Source: Desulfonema limicola
Lineage (GTDB): Bacteria; Desulfobacterota; Desulfobacteria; Desulfobacterales; DYRC01
Assembly (NCBI GenBank): GCA_020718925.1
Contig: DYRC01000019.1
Location: forward strand, 1-9,039
Direction: 5' to 3'
Length of the DNA stretch: 9,039 bases
A program made the position numbers and the translations under genes. Numbering within the stretch: position 1 is the first letter of the stretch; every line of letters begins with the position of its first letter. This document shows, piece after piece, positions 5,014 to 9,039 of this stretch. The notes below the pieces were generated by a model. That model had not been told where the DNA came from. It worked only from the letters and a program-made list of their open reading frames with translations, and made no database searches.

Positions 5014-5017
5014 TCAT
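5004..5017. promoter_or_regulatory. FNR/CRP-like palindrome overlapping the -10 box
   Basis: GTGATATAAATCAT holds the dyad TGAT-N4-ATCA, the core of FNR-type half-sites (TTGAT-N4-ATCAA). It overlaps the candidate -10 box, which would suit repression. A second dyad, TGATAT (4956-4961) and ATATCA (4972-4977) with 10 bases between, lies upstream. A short A+T-rich palindrome can arise by chance. Confidence 0.25.
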
Positions 5018-5065
5018 GTCAAGCGATAAACTTCAGCTCTGAAGGAAAAAACTGGCTATTTAACT

Positions 5066-6100
5066 ATGCGATACACCAATGTTTTTATCAAGGCATTCGG
5101 ATATGAACTTGCGCCCAATGTCATTACATCCGAAGATTTGGAATATCGGCTTGCGCCGGTATATGATAAGCTGCATCTGAAGAAAGGGCAGTTGGAAGCA
5201 TTGACCGGCATTTATGAACGCCGATTCTGGGATCCGGGCTATAAAATGGCGGATGGCGCGGCAAAAGCAGGCGCAAAAGCCCTTGCAGCGGCAAATATTT
5301 CCAAAGAAAAAGTAAACATGCTGATTTACAGCGGCGTGTGCCGGGATAATCTTGAGCCTGCGACTGCCTGCGCGGTGGCAGATAAACTTGGGCTTGGCGC
5401 TGACACTGAAATTTATGATGTGTCCAATGCCTGTCTTGGCGTATTGAATGGCATGATTCAGGCTGCCAATGCCATAGAACTGGGGCAGATTGAGGCGGGG
5501 CTTATCGTGTCCTGCGAATCCGCGCGTGAAATTGTGGAGATCACCATTGAGCGGCTGCTTGCTGCCAAAGATATGACGCTGTTCAAAGACACAATTGCAA
5601 CGCTGACCGGCGGCTCAGGCGCGGTGGCGGTTTTATTGACAAACAAAGCTCTGTCTGATGGCAGACGTCAGTTGATAGGCGGCGTGGTTAAAAATGCAAC
5701 GGCTCATCATGGGTTGTGCTTATGGGGACCCGGCGCAGGGCGCATGTCTGATGGCATTTATCTGATGAAAACCGATTCTGTCGGCGTGTTGCAGCATGGT
5801 GTTGCTTTGGGCATTGATACTTACGCCGCATTGAAGCAGAATATCGGCTGGACTGAGCCGGACAAAATTATCTGTCATCAGGTCGGTTCCGCGCATCAGA
5901 AAACCATTTTGGAGAGTATCGGCATGTCCAAAGACAAAGATTTTACGACTTTTCAATATTTGGGGAATATCGGAACCGTATCGCTTCCGATCACCGCAGC
6001 CATTGCCGAAGAGCGGGATTTTCTGCTTAACGGCGATAAGGTGGGATTTTTCGGAATCGGCAGCGGGTTGAATTGCCTGATGTTGGGAATACAGTGGTAG
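5066..6100 (+). CDS. OleA-like thiolase-superfamily condensing enzyme (KAS III fold)
   Basis: A 344-residue thiolase-fold protein that follows OleA rather than FabH over its length: GIYERRFWDPG at 48-58, SGVCRDNLEPATA at 89-101, YDVSNACLGVLNGM at 117-130, HQVGSAHQ at 271-278, YLGNIGTVSLP at 298-308 and the C-terminal GIGSGLNC. C123 is the acyl-accepting cysteine, H271 and N301 complete the triad, and E97 matches the glutamate (Glu117 of Xanthomonas OleA) that reaches into the partner subunit and sets OleA apart from FabH. OleA performs a non-decarboxylative Claisen condensation of two fatty acyl-CoAs to a beta-keto acid. The oleB, oleC and oleD partners are absent from the window; an MBL-fold hydrolase follows after 12 bp. 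Start at 5066 matches the family N-terminus despite a weak ribosome site. Substrate is unknown. Confidence 0.85.
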   Translation: MRYTNVFIKAFGYELAPNVITSEDLEYRLAPVYDKLHLKKGQLEALTGIYERRFWDPGYKMADGAAKAGAKALAAANISKEKVNMLIYSGVCRDNLEPATACAVADKLGLGADTEIYDVSNACLGVLNGMIQAANAIELGQIEAGLIVSCESAREIVEITIERLLAAKDMTLFKDTIATLTGGSGAVAVLLTNKALSDGRRQLIGGVVKNATAHHGLCLWGPGAGRMSDGIYLMKTDSVGVLQHGVALGIDTYAALKQNIGWTEPDKIICHQVGSAHQKTILESIGMSKDKDFTTFQYLGNIGTVSLPITAAIAEERDFLLNGDKVGFFGIGSGLNCLMLGIQW

Positions 6101-6112
6101 GGAGGAAATTCT

Positions 6113-7147
6113 ATGAAAATCACCGCAATCGGAGTTAATTCGGCTTTTGCTACCGGCACTTACACAGAGGCTGTTTCTGTGCAGGATGTGTGTGAACTTG
6201 TCAAATCTCCTGAGTTCAAAGATTCGTCTTATGAGGTGATTGAGGCGGAAATTCGCAAACATAGCCGCCGCCTCTATGATCCGAGATGGAACTCGAATTT
6301 TTTAATTGAATTTGATATGCCGAGCAAACGGAATGGAAAAAGCCCGTATCGGCTGCTGCTGGATGTGGGCGCGGATGTCCGTCATGCACTCAAAGGCGTA
6401 GGGCTGACATCGGCAGATATTGACGGAATGTATATTTCCCATCCGCATAATGATCACATCGGCGGCATGGAATATATCGGACTTACCACGCTGTTCAATC
6501 CGTTTTATACGATTACCAAAAAAGAATGGTTAGGCGATCAGTTCATAGCCGATAAGCTGCTGATGGATCAGGAATGGTGGCCCGGTCCGCCTGCCACTGC
6601 AAAACCTGATATTTTCATTCATCGCAAAGTGCTTGAGCCGTTGAAGCGGGCGGTAGGTCCCGGCATGGATACGGTTCAGGCGGTTCCCCATGTCAGCCTT
6701 GAAACCTATTTTGACATTCATCTGATCGGCAAGCAGGAAAACGGACAAACCGTTACGCATATCTTCAGGGATGGGAGCGGCGAATGGACAATTACGCCGG
6801 TGTTTGCCATGCACGTTATTTCAAGCTCCGAAGAAATGGCGAGCTACGGAATCAGTCTTCTGCACTCAACCGGCTACAATATTCTGATGCCTACGGATAC
6901 CCAGCACATGATGCCGCCTCAACTTGAAACCCTGTATCGCCGGGCAAATCGGATTTATATGGATTGTGAAACCAGCAAATTTCCGTCCGGCGTACATCCG
7001 CATATTTCGGACCTGATTAATCGGATGTCGCCCGAAGTTCAGAAAAAATGTATGCTGTATCACTATGACGGATTCCCCGAAGTGCCGGAAGGCATGTTTT
7101 TAGGCGTCTTACGCACCGGAGATTCTCATATCTATCCGGCTGTATAA
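6113..7147 (+). CDS. MBL-fold metallo-hydrolase partner of the OleA-like enzyme
   Basis: A 344-residue metallo-beta-lactamase-fold protein. The metal motif HPHNDH is at 110-115 (HxHxDH), after LLLDVGADVR (82-90). Further ligands are probably H234 (FAMHV), D262 (PTDTQ, bridging) and H317 (LYHYDG), with D284 in MDCET, an arrangement like RNase Z and phosphodiesterase-type members, giving a two-metal site. An insert at about 140-225 (GDQFIADKLLMDQEWWPGP onward) is long and aromatic and may form the substrate pocket. No signal peptide, so cytoplasmic. A strong ribosome site GGAGG (6101-6105) lies right after the upstream stop, so the two genes are co-transcribed. It may hydrolyse the thioester product of the condensing enzyme, as PqsE does after PqsD; this is inference from context. 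Confidence 0.83.
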   Translation: MKITAIGVNSAFATGTYTEAVSVQDVCELVKSPEFKDSSYEVIEAEIRKHSRRLYDPRWNSNFLIEFDMPSKRNGKSPYRLLLDVGADVRHALKGVGLTSADIDGMYISHPHNDHIGGMEYIGLTTLFNPFYTITKKEWLGDQFIADKLLMDQEWWPGPPATAKPDIFIHRKVLEPLKRAVGPGMDTVQAVPHVSLETYFDIHLIGKQENGQTVTHIFRDGSGEWTITPVFAMHVISSSEEMASYGISLLHSTGYNILMPTDTQHMMPPQLETLYRRANRIYMDCETSKFPSGVHPHISDLINRMSPEVQKKCMLYHYDGFPEVPEGMFLGVLRTGDSHIYPAV

Positions 7148-7151
7148 CTCT

Positions 7152-7190
7152 TAAAAAAATTCCCTCTCCGAATTTCGGGGAGGGTTTTCT
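7152..7190. terminator. Bidirectional intrinsic terminator
   Basis: CCCTCTCCGA (7162-7171) pairs with TCGGGGAGGG (7175-7184) around the loop ATT, 10 bp with one G-T wobble. TTTTCT follows on the plus strand and seven Ts follow on the minus strand (the A-run at 7153-7159). It lies in the 51-bp gap between the convergent hydrolase and response-regulator genes and serves both. Confidence 0.88.
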
Positions 7191-7198
7191 ATTAACGG

Positions 7199-7873
7199 CT
7201 ATACATCTTCCCACAACTCCGGTCCGATGAGTCCGATTTTGATGGCGTATTTGACCATAGACACCATGTTATGAAGATCAAGCTTTTTCATGGTATTGGC
7301 GCGGTGCTTTTCTACGGTCTTGGTGCTGATGCACAGAATGTCGGCAATTTCGGTGGTGCTTTTTCCTTCCACCAGAAAACGGAACACCTGCTGCTCCCGG
7401 TCGGAAAGAAGATCATAACCGCTTTCAGGCGGCTTTTCTGTCTGCCGCTTTAAAAATGATGTAATCAGTTGGGAATTGATTTTGGAGCTTAAAAAATATT
7501 CGCCGCTATGAACTTTGCGAATCGCTTCCACCACTTCGGAAGATGGCGATGCTTTCAGCACATAGCCTTTTGCGCCGCTTGCCAATGCCAGATGCACATA
7601 CGCATCCTTGTTGTGCATGGACAGCAACACCACTTCGGTTTCCGGCACAGCCTCTTTGATGAGTTTGACTGCCTCAAGACCGGTCAACTCCGGCATGGCA
7701 ATATCCAGCAACGCGACATTCGGCGTTAAAGCTTTGACCTTTTTCAATGCCTGAAGACCGTCTCCGGCTTCTCCGACAACTTCCATATCAGATTGTTCTT
7801 CCAATACTTTTCTGAAGCCTTCTCTGACCACCGCATGGTCGTCTGCGATAAGAACCCTGATTTTACCTTCCAT
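7199..7873 (-). CDS. NarL/LuxR-type response regulator
   Basis: A 224-residue response regulator. The receiver domain (about 4-120) has D11 and D12, phospho-acceptor D57 (LLDIAMPELTG), S85 and K107 (GYVLKA). The C-terminal LuxR-type helix-turn-helix (about 154-215) is LLSDREQQVFRFLVEGKSTTEIADILCISTKTVEKHRANTMKKL. It is phosphorylated by the histidine kinase encoded directly upstream; the ATG overlaps the kinase stop as TAATG, with AAGGAG 8 bases before it inside the kinase gene. All key residues are intact, so it should be a phosphorylation-dependent transcription factor. Its targets are not known; the neighbouring thiolase/hydrolase operon is a candidate by position only. Confidence 0.95.
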   Translation of the reverse strand: MEGKIRVLIADDHAVVREGFRKVLEEQSDMEVVGEAGDGLQALKKVKALTPNVALLDIAMPELTGLEAVKLIKEAVPETEVVLLSMHNKDAYVHLALASGAKGYVLKASPSSEVVEAIRKVHSGEYFLSSKINSQLITSFLKRQTEKPPESGYDLLSDREQQVFRFLVEGKSTTEIADILCISTKTVEKHRANTMKKLDLHNMVSMVKYAIKIGLIGPELWEDV

Positions 7874-9039
7874 TAAGCGGACTCCTTTTTTTCATAAAGA
7901 ACCGGCAGTTCGGCACGAATGGTTGTTCCCTTGCCTGTTACACCCCGGATATCAATTGAGCCGTTGAGCGACACCACCCGCTCTCTCATTCCGATCAGTC
8001 CGATGCCTTTTGAATGACGGGTCTGCTCATCAAAGCCCACGCCGTTATCCCGAACCACAAAAATCGCTTTGGGATAATTATAGGTCAGCATCACATCCAC
8101 CTGATTTGCTTTTGAATGTTTGACAACATTATTTAAGCTTTCCTGAAAGAGCCGATACAGCACAATTTCGATTTCCGGAGACAGCCGCCGTTTGATTCCG
8201 ACAGACTGAAAATTAATTCTGATATCTTTGCGCTTTTCATGAAATTCTTTAATATACCACTCCAATGTCGGTACAAGCCCCAGATCATCTAACAAATCCG
8301 GTCTTAAATCCGAAGAAATATTTCTGATTTTATCGCCTAACTGCTCAATCAGCACGGTTACTTCTTCAATCCGTCTTTTCTGATCCTGATGCTCCGGCGG
8401 CATAGAGTTGGAAAGGGCTTCCGCATTCAGATGAAGTGCTGCCAGCGTCTGTCCGAATTCATCATGCAAATCCCGCGCCAGCTTTTTCTGCGCTTCTTCA
8501 ATGCCGTTAATCAGTTTTCGGGAAAGATAGCGGATTTCCTTTTCCGCCCGCTCCCGCTCTGTAATTTCTCTCTGAAGCTTCCGGTTCGCATCCGCCAGCT
8601 CGACAGAGTGCTTTTTCTCCATCTCATTGACTTTTTGCAGGGCTTCGACCATTTTATTATATGAACTCGCAAGCGGCACGACGCCCTGAGAGCCGATATT
8701 CAATCCCGAAATCTTTGAAAGCAGCTCCCATTGCGGATTTTTCAAGCTGTCATCTCCGCGAAACGACTCTCTCATCAATTCATCTTCTCTGCCGCTCAAT
8801 GCCATCGTGATGCGGTTGGAACTGATCAGGGGGGTGATAAAAATAATCAGCCCGATAATGCTCAATCCGATCAGCAAAGACAGAACCAGAAAAAATACTT
8901 TGCTGTTCAGAGCTTCTGTCAGCAGGCTTACGTTATCCGACGCCTCGGCAAAAAAGCCGGTGATGATGGAAAGAAAAGAGAGTATGGATAACAGCAGGGA
9001 AAAACCCAGCAATATTTTAATGGCAGTTTTTGAGTGCAT
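7873..9039 (-). CDS. Membrane histidine kinase, HisKA_3 / NarX-DegS type
   Basis: A 388-residue sensor kinase whose ATG occupies the last three bases of the window (9039-9037), so the true start and its ribosome site cannot be judged; the hydrophobic N-terminus MHSKTAIKILLGFSLLLSIL fits a natural start. Membrane helices lie at about 7-29 and 48-71, with only some 18 residues between them, so there is no external sensor domain. A long coiled coil follows (about 130-185). HisKA_3: LARDLHDEFGQTLAAL with phospho-acceptor H192. HATPase_c: N box FQESLNNVVKH (298-308), G1 DNGVGFD (331-337), G2 GIGLIGMRERV (345-355), then GKGTTIRAELP. It autophosphorylates and passes phosphate to D57 of the regulator. 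A signal sensed in or near the membrane is inferred. Confidence 0.93.
   Translation of the reverse strand: MHSKTAIKILLGFSLLLSILSFLSIITGFFAEASDNVSLLTEALNSKVFFLVLSLLIGLSIIGLIIFITPLISSNRITMALSGREDELMRESFRGDDSLKNPQWELLSKISGLNIGSQGVVPLASSYNKMVEALQKVNEMEKKHSVELADANRKLQREITERERAEKEIRYLSRKLINGIEEAQKKLARDLHDEFGQTLAALHLNAEALSNSMPPEHQDQKRRIEEVTVLIEQLGDKIRNISSDLRPDLLDDLGLVPTLEWYIKEFHEKRKDIRINFQSVGIKRRLSPEIEIVLYRLFQESLNNVVKHSKANQVDVMLTYNYPKAIFVVRDNGVGFDEQTRHSKGIGLIGMRERVVSLNGSIDIRGVTGKGTTIRAELPVLYEKKESA

Noticed and set aside
5066..6100. Housekeeping FabH (fatty acid initiation).
   Set aside because: The E97 motif, the GIYERRFWD segment and the C-terminal GSGLNC match OleA-type proteins, and no fab genes are nearby.
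5720..6262. A 180-residue minus-strand frame opposite the OleA/MBL junction.
   Set aside because: It is antisense to two well-supported genes, spans their junction and shows no recognisable domain.

Overview
The window (about 45% G+C) looks like accessory chromosome from a complex, probably multicellular or filamentous member of the Desulfobacterota, of the Desulfonema or magnetotactic multicellular prokaryote type. This is an inference from four things together: a kinase fused to an FGE-like C-type-lectin fold, many toxin-antitoxin pairs, abundant palindromic intergenic repeats and an OleA-like thiolase. No marker gene fixes the taxonomy.

Bases 1-1419 carry the 3' part of a large gene whose 5' end lies outside the window. 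It encodes a Ser/Thr-kinase-like C-lobe, a small zinc ribbon, a proline-rich linker and a formylglycine-generating-enzyme-like (FGE-sulfatase, C-type lectin fold) domain. Its last ~100 bp are extremely G+C-rich, almost free of adenine on the coding strand, and show a run of NNC codons at the positions that vary in lectin-fold targets of diversity-generating retroelements (DGRs). I read this as a DGR variable region. No reverse transcriptase or template repeat is present, so the retroelement would act from elsewhere. The variable region also carries a frameshift: the family's terminal GFRL...SP motif and stop (1331-1357) lie in another frame than the rest of the gene.

Bases 1420-4915 are a toxin-antitoxin island with four two-gene modules: RelE/ParE-type toxin plus Phd antitoxin (minus strand, toxin first), a small antitoxin plus RelE toxin, an RHH/VapB-like antitoxin plus PIN toxin, and UPF0175 plus DUF3368 (PIN-like). 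Every gene junction from the kinase gene to the thiolase gene contains one copy of the same palindromic repeat (five copies A-E, two of them with a decayed or missing left half), so each module is bounded like a cassette.

Bases 4916-7147 hold a probable two-gene operon: an OleA-like thiolase-fold condensing enzyme with all four catalytic residues, and 12 bp downstream a metallo-beta-lactamase-fold hydrolase. The usual oleBCD partners are not here. The pairing recalls PqsD/PqsE and suggests synthesis of a small acyl-derived product. A candidate promoter with an overlapping FNR/CRP-like palindrome precedes it.

Bases 7152-9039 hold a bidirectional terminator and, convergently on the minus strand, a NarL/LuxR-type response regulator and its HisKA_3 histidine kinase, overlapping by one base. 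The kinase has two membrane helices and almost no external loop. Its start codon coincides with the window edge.
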